A stretch of 64,000 bases of DNA from Clostridium aciditolerans (GTDB taxonomy: Bacteria; Bacillota; Clostridia; Clostridiales; Clostridiaceae): assembly GCF_016316925.1 (NCBI RefSeq), contig NZ_JAEEGB010000013.1:62001-126000 (forward strand), read 5' to 3'. Below the pieces are notes generated by a model that made no database searches, had not been told where the DNA came from, and worked only from the letters and a program-made list of their open reading frames with translations. This document shows positions 43,431 through 51,780 of this stretch, in pieces. A program made the position numbers and the translations under genes. The first letter of the stretch is position 1; every line of letters begins with the position of its first letter.

Positions 43431-43505
43431 GGCACTCCCTCCTCACCCCATATGAAATTAATATCTTTAAGGATTTTTACTATTCAAACATTAGTTCATA
43501 GGTAA

Positions 43506-43533
43506 ATTATAACATGTATTTTGATTGCCTCAA
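43506..43533 (-). promoter_or_regulatory. Sigma-A promoter of metallopeptidase-HTH gene
   Basis: Minus strand TTGAGG (43528-43533), 16 bp, TATAAT (43506-43511), 76 bp upstream of the ATG at 43430. It is back to back with the restriction operon. The divergent side has a weaker TTGTTG-N17-TAAACT before the XRE gene at 43632. Confidence 0.65.
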
Positions 43534-43631
43534 CATTTATTTTACGTTTGCGAATTTTAATTGTTGCTTCACTAACTTTGTGATAAACTTTATTTATTAA
43601 CTTAGGCTAGGTACTAAGGCGAGGTGATATT

Positions 43632-43862
43632 ATGTCCATAAGTTATAAAAAACTATGGAAACTTCTTATTGATAGAGATATGAAAAAAAAGGACTTAAGA
43701 GAAGCAGCTGGTATTAGTACAGCTTCAATGGCTAAGCTTGGAAAAAATGAAAATGTTAATACTGACATTTTAATAAAAGTATGTAAGGCGCTTAACTGCG
43801 ATATTTCAGATATTATGGAGATTGAAAAAACTACAGAAACCCCACCAAAAACAAAGGAGTGA
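43632..43862 (+). CDS. XRE-family regulator of restriction operon
   Basis: 76 residues, a single Cro-like helix-turn-helix (YKKLWKLLIDRDMKKKDLREAAGISTASMAKLGKNENVNTDILIKVCKALNCDISDIME). The start has GAGGTG upstream. The stop lies inside the ribosome-binding site of the PLD nuclease gene (AGGAGTGA), so the two are co-transcribed. It likely delays or tunes nuclease expression as controller proteins do in restriction systems. Confidence 0.88.
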   Translation: MSISYKKLWKLLIDRDMKKKDLREAAGISTASMAKLGKNENVNTDILIKVCKALNCDISDIMEIEKTTETPPKTKE

Positions 43863-43866
43863 GCTA

Positions 43867-45015
43867 ATGAAACTGTTATATTCAAACATCCTACCTCTTG
43901 GAACATCAGAGGGTCAACAAACAATTATAAATTGTTTTAACGAGCAAATTGCAAAATCAGACCGTGTTGAAATTGCGGTTGGATATATTTCTCGTGCTGC
44001 CTTGGAAGAACTCGACAATCTGGTCGAAGAGCATAATATATCTAGTATATGCCTTACCATTGGAATGTACTTCATCGAAGGAATGCCAGAAGGATCATAT
44101 AATACTGCTTTAGAAATCAACAAAAAATGGACAGAGACTGGTATAGGTGAAATTAAGATCGTAAAAGCATTCAAATATCATGGAAAAGTATACTGCTTTT
44201 ATAAAGATGGACAACCTTTTTCTGCTATTATTGGTTCCGCAAACTTAGGTGTAATCAAATTAGATGCTAATAACCGTAGGCAATATGAAATCTCATCGGT
44301 TACTTATGATGCTACTGAATGTAAAGAAATTGCTGAATTTTTAGAGAAGCTAAAGGCTCAGAACTGCTCTGATAATATTGCTAACATTATAGGAATGCCA
44401 ATAGTCAGGGAAGTTAACACATCACTTAGTGGCATTGATACGGTAACACAGATTCCCCAAACTGGTGTACAGCTTTATGAACAGCATAAAACAGACGTTT
44501 CTTTTGTACTGCCATTAAAAGTTCCTGCTTACGATGAGCGGCATATGGATGATGGTAAGCATTTCACAAAGTCAAATATAAATGTTAGCTATGCCGCACC
44601 ACGAAGTAAAAGGAAATCCCGTGATTGGTACGAAACTCAATTGACTGTTAGCAAAGCGATAACTCGTTCAGAAGGTTACCCTGAAAAAAACAAGCCTTTT
44701 TTTGTTGTAACCGATGATGGCTATTGGTTTAAAGCTCATACCACAAGCGATGGCAATAAACAATTCAGTGCTGTTGGCGATGAACTCATTCTTGGTCGTT
44801 GGATTAAAGGTAGACTTGCAGCAGCAGGTTTAGTAACACCAGTTAATGACACCCAAGCTGATACTGATCGTAAGGGAATGATTACGAAAGAAATGTTACA
44901 AGCATACGGTTGCGATAGCCTTGTACTTTCAAAAACAGATCAGAAAGCATTGGACGAAGATGGCACCGAGCTTGATGTGTGGGTTTTATCGTTTGAAACA
45001 ATTACTAACGAATGA
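43867..45015 (+). CDS. PLD-type restriction endonuclease subunit, catalytic (R1)
   Basis: 382 residues from ATG 43867 (AGGAG 7 bp before). Residues 1-150 form a phospholipase-D-type nuclease with H105-G-K107 and GSAN (N126), the intact BfiI/NgoFVII-type half site; two such halves make one metal-independent active site in a dimer. From about 235 a B3-like DNA-recognition domain follows (NVSYAAPRSKRKSRDWYETQLTVSK, FFVVTDDGYWFKAHT, LILGRWIKGRL). It overlaps the downstream Z1 ATPase region by 4 nt or less, giving an R-H-R operon. Confidence 0.9.
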   Translation: MKLLYSNILPLGTSEGQQTIINCFNEQIAKSDRVEIAVGYISRAALEELDNLVEEHNISSICLTIGMYFIEGMPEGSYNTALEINKKWTETGIGEIKIVKAFKYHGKVYCFYKDGQPFSAIIGSANLGVIKLDANNRRQYEISSVTYDATECKEIAEFLEKLKAQNCSDNIANIIGMPIVREVNTSLSGIDTVTQIPQTGVQLYEQHKTDVSFVLPLKVPAYDERHMDDGKHFTKSNINVSYAAPRSKRKSRDWYETQLTVSKAITRSEGYPEKNKPFFVVTDDGYWFKAHTTSDGNKQFSAVGDELILGRWIKGRLAAAGLVTPVNDTQADTDRKGMITKEMLQAYGCDSLVLSKTDQKALDEDGTELDVWVLSFETITNE

Positions 45016-45026
45016 GAGGTGTATCA

Positions 45027-46889
45027 ATGCAATATTTAAAAAAATACTTGCAAAAAATAAAAGAGCGAGGTAACGAAAAATTAGCTGAGTCCATTTCCAA
45101 AACAGCTGAAGATATTGGCAATCAACATATTCGCAATTTTTCATTTATAAGTCATGAGATTGGCTTGTTGTTTGGTAATGTGCAATCTGGAAAAACTGGT
45201 CAAATGTTTGGCGTTATGTGCAAAGCTGCAGATTTAGGATTTCCCGCATTCATCTTACTCACAACAGACAATGTTGTCTTGCAACAACAAACCTTAGATC
45301 GAGTTAGAGACGACTTAGACGGCTTCTGTATTTGTGGCGAAAACGACTCAGGCTTATTTATTGAAAATAGCCTTGTTAAGCCAGCCATTGTCGTTCTAAA
45401 GAAAAATGCAAGAGTACTAAGATTGTGGGCAAATGTATTTAATTCTACAGGCTTTATGAAGGGAAACCCTCTATTCATCGTTGATGATGAGGCGGATGCG
45501 GCTTCCTTAAATACTCTAATAAACCGTAATAGTCAGTCATCAATTAATAGATATCTGGATTCTATAAAAAATGGAGCATCAAGTAGCTTATACTTACAGG
45601 TTACAGGTACGCCTCAAGCAATCTTATTACAGACCCTTGCGTCTGGTTGGCATCCATATTTTACATACTACTTCCATCCAGGGGATGGCTATTTAGGTGG
45701 AGACTTTTTCTTTCCAACAAGCGGTAAACCTGAATGCATTGATTTTCTTGAAACTATCAAACGACCGACACGAAGTGTTGTTATACGCCACCTTGCTGTA
45801 TCTGCTCAGATTTTAGCATCAAAAGGAATAGTATCAAATTGCCTTCTACATCCGAGCGTACGACAAAATGTCCACCAGCGTTTTGCTGACGATGTCGCAA
45901 AGGAACTAGATTGGTGTATGGAGCATATCAATACCGAATTCATCACAGAATTACAAACCCACTATGATTCTTTAGAACCCAACAAAAGTGAGAAACTTTC
46001 TTTTGAAGTTATCTATAAAACTACTAAGGATTTGTTGGAAAACAAAGGGATAAAAATTCTTGTTATGAATGGAAAAACAGATGTTGAGAGTCCAGATTAT
46101 GCAACAGGCTGTAATTTTATCGTAGGCGGAAACACTCTAGGCCGAGGCGTAACTTTTCCAGGGCTACAGACAATTTATTATACAAGAACCAGCAAAAAGC
46201 CTCAGGCGGATACTATGTGGCAACATAGTAGGATGTTTGGTTATGACAGAGACTCTGGCATGATGAAGATATTTATAGATGAACAACTCTATAAATTATT
46301 TGCGGACATTAACGCTACTAATAATGCCATTATCGCACAAGTAGAGCAAGGAATTGAAAACATAAAAATTTATTATCCATTTGGATTGAATCCAACTCGA
46401 AGGAATGTTATTGATAACAAACGAGTCAATATCCTTTCAGGTGGAACGAACTATTATCCGTTCTATCCAGATAATAACACCATAGATGATATAACAAAAC
46501 TATTGGAGCCTTTCTCCGATGATGATCCTTATTACCAGGTAAATTTGAGGTTAATTAAGAAAATATTATCCCATATTATTGCCAGCCCGGATTTCAAGTT
46601 AGATGCATTCCTTTCTGTCATTGATACACTGCTTTCAGAACAACCAGCTGGACAGGGGATTTTGATTGTCAGAAGAGGAAGAGATGTTGCACAAGGGACA
46701 GGAGCCTTGTTGTCTCCGAACGACTGGAAACTAGGTGGCACTTTCCATGACAAAGTAGTTTTGACCATGTATCAAGTAACTGGTACTAAGGGGTGGGGTG
46801 GAAAAGCTCTCTGGGTGCCGAATATTAAACTTCCTCATGATACAATGTATTATGATGTGTCTGAGGATGATATAGAAGAAGAAGCATAG
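45027..46889 (+). CDS. Z1-domain helicase-like ATPase of restriction system (H)
   Basis: 620 residues from ATG 45027 (GAGAGGTG upstream); an ATG at 45012 overlaps the previous stop but has no site. Walker A GNVQSGKT (50-57), Walker B/DEAD box VDDEAD (152-157), TGTP (193-196), and a Z1-type C-terminal RecA-like part with GGNTLGRGVTFPGLQTIYYTR and QHSRMFGYDRDSG. Length and order match the NTP-driven H subunit of CglI-like restriction enzymes, which moves on DNA and triggers cutting. Flanked by two PLD-B3 genes. Confidence 0.9.
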   Translation: MQYLKKYLQKIKERGNEKLAESISKTAEDIGNQHIRNFSFISHEIGLLFGNVQSGKTGQMFGVMCKAADLGFPAFILLTTDNVVLQQQTLDRVRDDLDGFCICGENDSGLFIENSLVKPAIVVLKKNARVLRLWANVFNSTGFMKGNPLFIVDDEADAASLNTLINRNSQSSINRYLDSIKNGASSSLYLQVTGTPQAILLQTLASGWHPYFTYYFHPGDGYLGGDFFFPTSGKPECIDFLETIKRPTRSVVIRHLAVSAQILASKGIVSNCLLHPSVRQNVHQRFADDVAKELDWCMEHINTEFITELQTHYDSLEPNKSEKLSFEVIYKTTKDLLENKGIKILVMNGKTDVESPDYATGCNFIVGGNTLGRGVTFPGLQTIYYTRTSKKPQADTMWQHSRMFGYDRDSGMMKIFIDEQLYKLFADINATNNAIIAQVEQGIENIKIYYPFGLNPTRRNVIDNKRVNILSGGTNYYPFYPDNNTIDDITKLLEPFSDDDPYYQVNLRLIKKILSHIIASPDFKLDAFLSVIDTLLSEQPAGQGILIVRRGRDVAQGTGALLSPNDWKLGGTFHDKVVLTMYQVTGTKGWGGKALWVPNIKLPHDTMYYDVSEDDIEEEA

Positions 46890-46903
46890 GAGGGCAAGAA
46901 TGG

Positions 46904-47860
46904 ATGTTCACCAACAACATAGCAAAAAGGATTTTATTTGCCCCTCCACTCCAAGGAGCGGACACTTTATTAATATTAAGCGGATATGCTACCCCTAATA
47001 TGGCATCATGGCTTATTAAGAGTTTTCAAGAACAAAATATGCACCCTCTAAATATTTCATTGCTTATTGGAATGGTTCCTTACGATGGATTAAGCGTTCC
47101 TATACATGAGGGCTTTATGGAACTCCATGGCAAAACATATCCAAAAGCAGTGGATAGCTTTTCATGTAGTTATGTTTGCGAAAACCCTCCAGTTCACGCA
47201 AATTTATACATTTGGCTAAAGGAAGAATCACCAGTACAGGCATATACAGGTTCAGCTGATTTTGTGCAGAATGCATTTATCCAATCCAGAAAAGAAATAG
47301 TTGTATGCTGTGATCCTAAAGAAGCTTATAAGTTTTATGAAGAAGTTGAAGCAAACTCAATTTATTGTAACCATGCAGAGGTCGAAGACCATATTGTTCT
47401 CCGTCCAACACATCAAATTCTTGATGCTGAAAACAAGCCTCTAACCACTTTGGCTGGCGAGGGTATTACTTCTACGACTCTATCGCTTCTCACAAATAAG
47501 GGTGAAGTTGGAGAAAAATCCGGATTAAATTGGGGACAACGAAAGGGCAGAAACAAAAACGAAGCTTATATACATCTTCCTGCAAAAATTGCAAGAAGCG
47601 GTTTCTTCCCGTTAAATAAACAACACTTTACTGTTATTACAGACGACGGTCATACTCTTCTCCTAAGAGTTGAGCAACAAAACGACAAAGCAATTACAAC
47701 ACCTCTTAGCAACGCTCAACTCGGAGAATACTTCCGAAACCGTTTAGGTCTTGGAAATGGTGCATTCGTAAAAAAACAAGATTTACTAAACTATGGAAGA
47801 ACAGATGTTACCTTTTACAAAATCGACGATGAGCAGTACTTTATGGATTTCCATGTATAA
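46904..47860 (+). CDS. PLD-B3 protein with altered active site (R2)
   Basis: 318 residues from ATG 46904 (AGGAGGGC 8 bp before). It follows the NgoFVII family through HANLYIW and YTGSADF, but the catalytic Lys is Asn100 (codon 47201-47203) and the conserved Asn of GSAN is Asp119. Hence HxK...GSxN has become H98-A-N100...GSAD, which should abolish phosphodiester cutting. The C-terminal B3-like domain is full and typical: NWGQRKGRNKNEAYIHLPAKI, FFPLNKQHFTVITDDG, YGRTDVTFYKI. It may serve target recognition or assembly. Confidence 0.88.
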   Translation: MFTNNIAKRILFAPPLQGADTLLILSGYATPNMASWLIKSFQEQNMHPLNISLLIGMVPYDGLSVPIHEGFMELHGKTYPKAVDSFSCSYVCENPPVHANLYIWLKEESPVQAYTGSADFVQNAFIQSRKEIVVCCDPKEAYKFYEEVEANSIYCNHAEVEDHIVLRPTHQILDAENKPLTTLAGEGITSTTLSLLTNKGEVGEKSGLNWGQRKGRNKNEAYIHLPAKIARSGFFPLNKQHFTVITDDGHTLLLRVEQQNDKAITTPLSNAQLGEYFRNRLGLGNGAFVKKQDLLNYGRTDVTFYKIDDEQYFMDFHV

Positions 47861-47862
47861 AC

Positions 47863-47904
47863 AAAGCAGTTACTTTGCCTTCTCTACAAAGTAACTGCTT
47901 TTTC
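47863..47904. terminator. Bidirectional terminator between restriction and methylase genes
   Basis: A perfect 15-bp stem (47863-47877 with 47887-47901) followed by TTTTTC on the plus strand and preceded by plus-strand AAAC for the minus strand. It lies between the convergent R2 and methyltransferase genes. Confidence 0.9.
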
Positions 47905-48955
47905 ATTCTTTAATACTTGGCTCTACGCTCTCATATTCAATTCCAGCAAAACACTTCAATATTGCCTCAAAAATGATTTTTGCACCCTGACAAGGTACTG
48001 CCATTCCTATTTGTTTGCGTACACTCTCTTTACTTCCTACGAATCTATAAGTATCAGGGAAAGTCTGTAATCTTGCCCGCTCTCTGTTAGTCAATGCTCG
48101 TGGTTCTTCCCAATGGTAGATATGTGTTCCTCCACCACCGCTTCCCGTAACCGTATAGGAAGGCTTAGTTGGATCGAGCCTCTTATATATTTGACTTATT
48201 TTTGCTCCTCTAATATTAAGTCGCAAATCTTCTGGAAGGTCTGCCGTAAATGCATTTTGTCCAGGTAGAATATGCTGCAACCTTCTAACAACAGTTTCGG
48301 ATTGTCTTGTCAATTCATTATTATATGCATCCTCTGGAATAGGGGGATTTTCTATTGCATTTTTGCAAGTATTATCGATTCCGACATAGGGTGCTGTCGA
48401 TGGGACTTTAAATTCAACATCGATGTCATCCCGTATGCCAACGATAATCAAACGGTGCCTCGCTTGAGGGACTCCGTATTCCTCAAACTTGTAGAGATGA
48501 GGTGTAATTGTATAGCCAGCTTCCCTCAGTTCCTTAAGAATCTTAGTGAAGGCTTTCCCATCATTTGCATTTCTAAGTCCTCCAACATTTTCTGCTAAAA
48601 ACCACTTGGGTTTAAACAGTTTTAGAGCTTTGACACCATACGAATACAAGGGACCGAATACCCCGTCCATACCTTTTTGCTCACCAACAACACTATAGTC
48701 ATTGCATGGGAAACCAAATGCCAATGCATCAATCGGTGCTAGTTTAGACATATCGAATTTGCGAATATCCGCATGGTAAACAGTATTAGGAGTATCAGGA
48801 CAGATATTTAATCTATATGTTTCACAGGTATCTGCGTCATAGTCATTTGCCCACTGATGTACAATCGCAAAGTTTGGATCTTCAATACTAGCATTCATTG
48901 CACCCCAAGCGATCCCACCTGGGCCGCAAAATAATTCACCTAATCTAAATATCAT
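47903..48955 (-). CDS. DNA cytosine-5 methyltransferase of restriction system
   Basis: 350 residues from ATG 48955 (GGAGGGAG upstream). Motif I ELFCGPGGIAWG, motif IV FPC with Cys84, motif VI ENVGG, motif VIII QARHRLIIVG, motif IX ALTNRERARLQTFPDTY, motif X QIGMAVPC. A normal-sized recognition region. It should protect host DNA from the R1-H-R2 complex. It is transcribed from its own XRE regulator's promoter, converging on the nuclease operon. Confidence 0.93.
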   Translation of the reverse strand: MIFRLGELFCGPGGIAWGAMNASIEDPNFAIVHQWANDYDADTCETYRLNICPDTPNTVYHADIRKFDMSKLAPIDALAFGFPCNDYSVVGEQKGMDGVFGPLYSYGVKALKLFKPKWFLAENVGGLRNANDGKAFTKILKELREAGYTITPHLYKFEEYGVPQARHRLIIVGIRDDIDVEFKVPSTAPYVGIDNTCKNAIENPPIPEDAYNNELTRQSETVVRRLQHILPGQNAFTADLPEDLRLNIRGAKISQIYKRLDPTKPSYTVTGSGGGGTHIYHWEEPRALTNRERARLQTFPDTYRFVGSKESVRKQIGMAVPCQGAKIIFEAILKCFAGIEYESVEPSIKE

Positions 48956-48959
48956 AATA

Positions 48960-49313
48960 TCACTCTCCCTCCTTTGAAATACCAATTTTATTACCGTTCC
49001 GCATAGTCAAAAAATCTATGAACAATTGCACCATTGCTACCCCGTCATCATCTAAGTTTTCTAAACCATGAATCTGGCAATTGGGATGCATATCATTTTC
49101 TGATATATAACCTGCGGCTAACAATATTTCAAACGGGTGAAAATTTAAAGCACGTGCGATTTCACATAATGTTGCCCAATTAGGGTTTTTTCTAGTTCCG
49201 TTCTCAATTTTCATTATTTCACTGTCGCTTGATCCACAAGCAATTGCTAACTTTTTAAGAGAAAGCCCCATGGCTTCTCGACGACTTTTAATCATTTGTC
49301 CTATCTCAGGCAT
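48960..49313 (-). CDS. XRE-family regulator of methyltransferase
   Basis: 117 residues. N-terminal HTH (IGQMIKSRREAMGLSLKKLAIACGSSDSEIMKIENGTRKNPNWATLCEIARALNFHPFEIL) and a helical tail. Its stop lies 4 bp before the methyltransferase ATG, and its last codons supply that gene's ribosome-binding site. It may act as the controller of the methylase branch, apart from the XRE at 43632. Confidence 0.88.
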   Translation of the reverse strand: MPEIGQMIKSRREAMGLSLKKLAIACGSSDSEIMKIENGTRKNPNWATLCEIARALNFHPFEILLAAGYISENDMHPNCQIHGLENLDDDGVAMVQLFIDFLTMRNGNKIGISKEGE

Positions 49314-49330
49314 CCTCTCACCTCTGCATC

Positions 49331-49359
49331 ATCATATCACCTTCGCTGCCTTTTGTCAA
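49331..49359 (-). promoter_or_regulatory. Consensus promoter of XRE-methylase operon
   Basis: Minus strand TTGACA (49354-49359), 17 bp, TATGAT (49331-49336), close before the ATG at 49313. A small hairpin (GCTGC/GCAGC near 49377-49392) lies upstream and could be a control site. Confidence 0.8.
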
Positions 49360-49960
49360 GAATATCTTACTTAAATGCTGCTCAAAAGCAGCAATATAGT
49401 AATTTTCAATTTAATGCACAGCTCTTCTCCTATACCTAGACCACATCTATTCTATCTCCACAACCCTATGAATTTATCTAACCTTTCAACTCAACCCTAC
49501 ACACATTTTTTACAGTTGACCTATTTCCTCAATAAACAAAAACAAGGATTTTCAAGATTGAAAGGCACTACCAGACATCAGATAGAAAATCTTCCAACCT
49601 CGGAAATCCTTTATTTATCAGTACTTTGAATAGACTTTATTTTTCAACCCGCGACATCAATACCACGCACTCAACATGGCTTGAGAGGACAGAATGAATG
49701 TCATTCGAACCTGCCCGTTCTCGGAAACATATCTACTGCGTTTTTGGGGCTATCGGTAGACGGGAACATATCTACCAATCGTACTGTCTGTGCAAAGGAG
49801 CTGTGACATAAGTCCCTAGAAAAAGTCGTATGAAATTACGAAAAATCGTTCTTTTCATGCGATTTATTGGATAAAAGAAAAGGAGCACCGGTTGCCGCTA
49901 AAATAAAAATACTTTTCTATCCTTATCCATTAATGCCGATTTATAAATCATATATTTCGT
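49360..49960. other. Intergenic region, possible prophage/island border
   Basis: About 600 bp without a credible gene. It contains a hairpin near 49377-49392, an imperfect 14-bp direct repeat GGRAACATATCTAC (49723-49736 and 49762-49775) and the terminator of the MapB gene. The sequence changes character near 49640 and may hold an old mobile-element remnant or the right edge of the inserted island. No att core was found. Confidence 0.4.
49819..49862 (-). terminator. Terminator of MapB-like gene
   Basis: TCGTATGAAA (49826-49835) pairs with TTTCATGCGA (49853-49862) with one G-T. On the minus strand CTTTTTC follows. Distance to the gene's stop is about 100 bp. Confidence 0.6.
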
Positions 49961-50725
49961 TTAATAAGTTCCTTCTTCTCCTTGAGATGTTAGAATTAAC
50001 GGCCCAGCTTTAGTGATTGCCAAGCTATGCTCATATTGACAACTTAAACTGCCATCTAGAGTTCTTGCTTCCCATCCATTAGACATCATCTTTACTTGCC
50101 CATCACCTACATTCACCATGGGTTCAATCGTGATGACCATTCCCTCTCTCAGACGAACCCCTTTCCCAGGTGTCCCATAATGAGCAAAGAAAGGTTCCTC
50201 ATGGATACTAGGTCCAATTCCATGAGCAATAAAATCTCGTACGACGCTGTACCCTTGTGCTTCTACATAAGCTTGTATCGCATGACCAATATCCCCAGTC
50301 CGATTACCAACCTGTGCTTGCTCGATTCCAAGATAAAGAGCTTTTTTAGTTACCGCCATCAAATTGTCAACTTCCGGTGTGCTTGCACCTACTACATAAG
50401 CCCAACAAGAGTCCGAGATCGCGCCATTTAAATTGACACACATGTCAACTTTAACCAAATCACCTGACTTTAAGACTTGTTTTTTAGGAAATCCGTGACA
50501 AATTTCATCATTCACACTGATACATGTAGCATACTTATAACCTTCAAATCCAATTTGGGCAGCAACTCCTCCATGACTTTCGATGTATTGACGCACAAAA
50601 ACTTCAATGTCCCAGCTAGTAATTCCCGGCTTGATAAAATCTCGTAGATGGATATGAACATCGGCTAATAACGATCCAGATTCAGCCATCAACTCAATTT
50701 CCCTTTTAGATTTTAAGGTAATCAT
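49961..50725 (-). CDS. map: Type I methionine aminopeptidase, MapB-like
   Basis: 254 residues, a complete M24A peptidase removing the initiator Met from nascent proteins. Metal ligands are visible: DMCVNLNGAISD (two Asp), HGIGPSIHEEP (His), ITIEPMV (Glu) and EHSLAITK (Glu). The sequence runs as in the Bacillus YflG/MapB type without an N-terminal zinc extension. It stands alone with its own terminator and appears to be an ordinary chromosomal gene beside the restriction island. Confidence 0.92.
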   Translation of the reverse strand: MITLKSKREIELMAESGSLLADVHIHLRDFIKPGITSWDIEVFVRQYIESHGGVAAQIGFEGYKYATCISVNDEICHGFPKKQVLKSGDLVKVDMCVNLNGAISDSCWAYVVGASTPEVDNLMAVTKKALYLGIEQAQVGNRTGDIGHAIQAYVEAQGYSVVRDFIAHGIGPSIHEEPFFAHYGTPGKGVRLREGMVITIEPMVNVGDGQVKMMSNGWEARTLDGSLSCQYEHSLAITKAGPLILTSQGEEGTY

Positions 50726-51172
50726 GTGTACTCCCCGCTTTCAAATTTTTATAAGATTTTGTTACAAAGTTTCAAACTGATTTAATTTCCCATATTTCTA
50801 CCGAAGTTTTCAGCAAGAATGCCGAGTAGCCTTTTTATTTCTCTACAGTCCAAAAAAGAAGAAGATTTCTTCTTTTCATCCTAGGAAACATAGCAATATA
50901 CGATGGCTATTTTTTTAGGAGAGCGTCGTCCGTTGGAGCATATCAATAAATTTCATATAACATTCTTTTCGCTCTAATAAAAATCCGTTCTCTCGAGTGG
51001 ACGCTCTAATATTCTCATGTTATCTTCCCTTTTGATATTTAAAAAACGCTATATACCAACGATCCCTTTTCCCTTCATCCTCTTTAGAAATATAGATTCC
51101 ATCCATTTGCTTTCAATTTCTTTGATAACGATAGACCTCAGCAAAACAAATCCTCCTCAAGCTTCATATTAG
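50726..51172. other. Intergenic region with long-range inverted repeat
   Basis: 447 bp with no supported gene. AGAGCGTC near 50922 and its complement GACGCTCT near 51001 form a dispersed inverted repeat about 80 bp apart. Nothing else is recognisable. Confidence 0.4.
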
Positions 51173-51733
51173 CTAGATGTCTTCTTTCTGAGCTGTGTTG
51201 GGTAATTTAGATTCGCTTTCAATCCTTGTATCTTTTAATAGTTCTTCAAACCATTGAACGTTTACTAAATGATGAGAACGTGAATTTTCCAACATTTTTT
51301 TAAAATAAGTAGGGATATCTTCATTATGTTGTAGTGTTTGATCTAATAAAAAAATTTTCCTTTTCGTTTGTTCAATTTGTATTTTTATTAGCTTTATGAA
51401 TTCCTCTTTTTTATATTCGTTAGCAAATAACATCGCTGCATAAAAAGAAAAATTTATATAATCGGTCTTAGATCCATACTTAAACATTAATTTTTCGAAT
51501 TCTTTGTTTCCTCGTTCAGTAATGATATAATTATGCTTTTCTCTAGTATTGTCTAGCTGATCGACTTTTTTAATATATTGCTTTTCTTCTAATTGTTGAA
51601 GATTATAGTAGAAGGACCCTTTCGTATAATTTACTATATATTTATAGTGACGCTCCTCCATTAATGCTAATAATTCGTAACCATAAGAACCTGGTTTTTG
51701 TTTTAATAAACCTAAAATTAGTAGTGGAATCAA
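51173..51733 (-). CDS. PadR-family regulator
   Basis: 186 residues. An N-terminal PadR winged helix (LLILGLLKQKPGSYGYELLALM, KGSFYYNLQQLEEKQYIKK, NYIITERGNKEFEKL) and a C-terminal helical dimerisation domain of the long PadR/Vir type. It is the second gene of an operon with the esterase at 51781-52629, about 48 bp apart. The operon promoter carries two perfect palindromes, so autoregulation is likely. Ligand unknown. Confidence 0.88.
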   Translation of the reverse strand: MIPLLILGLLKQKPGSYGYELLALMEERHYKYIVNYTKGSFYYNLQQLEEKQYIKKVDQLDNTREKHNYIITERGNKEFEKLMFKYGSKTDYINFSFYAAMLFANEYKKEEFIKLIKIQIEQTKRKIFLLDQTLQHNEDIPTYFKKMLENSRSHHLVNVQWFEELLKDTRIESESKLPNTAQKEDI

Positions 51734-51780
51734 AAAAACACCTCTTTAGACTCTGAATTGGTATTCTGTGATGCTAAAGT

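Larger units (their letters stand above)
1116..43445. mobile_element. Prophage 1, siphovirus type, nearly complete
   Basis: A continuous minus-strand series of phage genes: early regulator and replication genes at the right, then HNH and terminase, HK97-type portal, protease and capsid, connectors, tail, holin and amidase, and three serine-recombinase genes at the left end. All expected modules are intact, so it may be inducible. Ends are approximate. The left limit is taken at the terminator after the recombinases and the right limit at the start of the metallopeptidase-HTH gene. No attachment core could be identified, and the restriction island at 43.6-49.3 kb may or may not be part of it. 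Confidence 0.85.

Noticed and set aside
43632-49313. BREX, DISARM or Type I restriction assignment
   Set aside because: No PglZ, PglX, HsdM/HsdS or DrmA-type protein is present; the components are PLD-B3 proteins, a Z1 ATPase and a single cytosine methyltransferase.
49375-49629. 84-codon plus-strand frame in the gap before the MapB gene
   Set aside because: No ribosome-binding site, unusual composition, no family likeness, and it overlaps the control region of the XRE-methylase operon.
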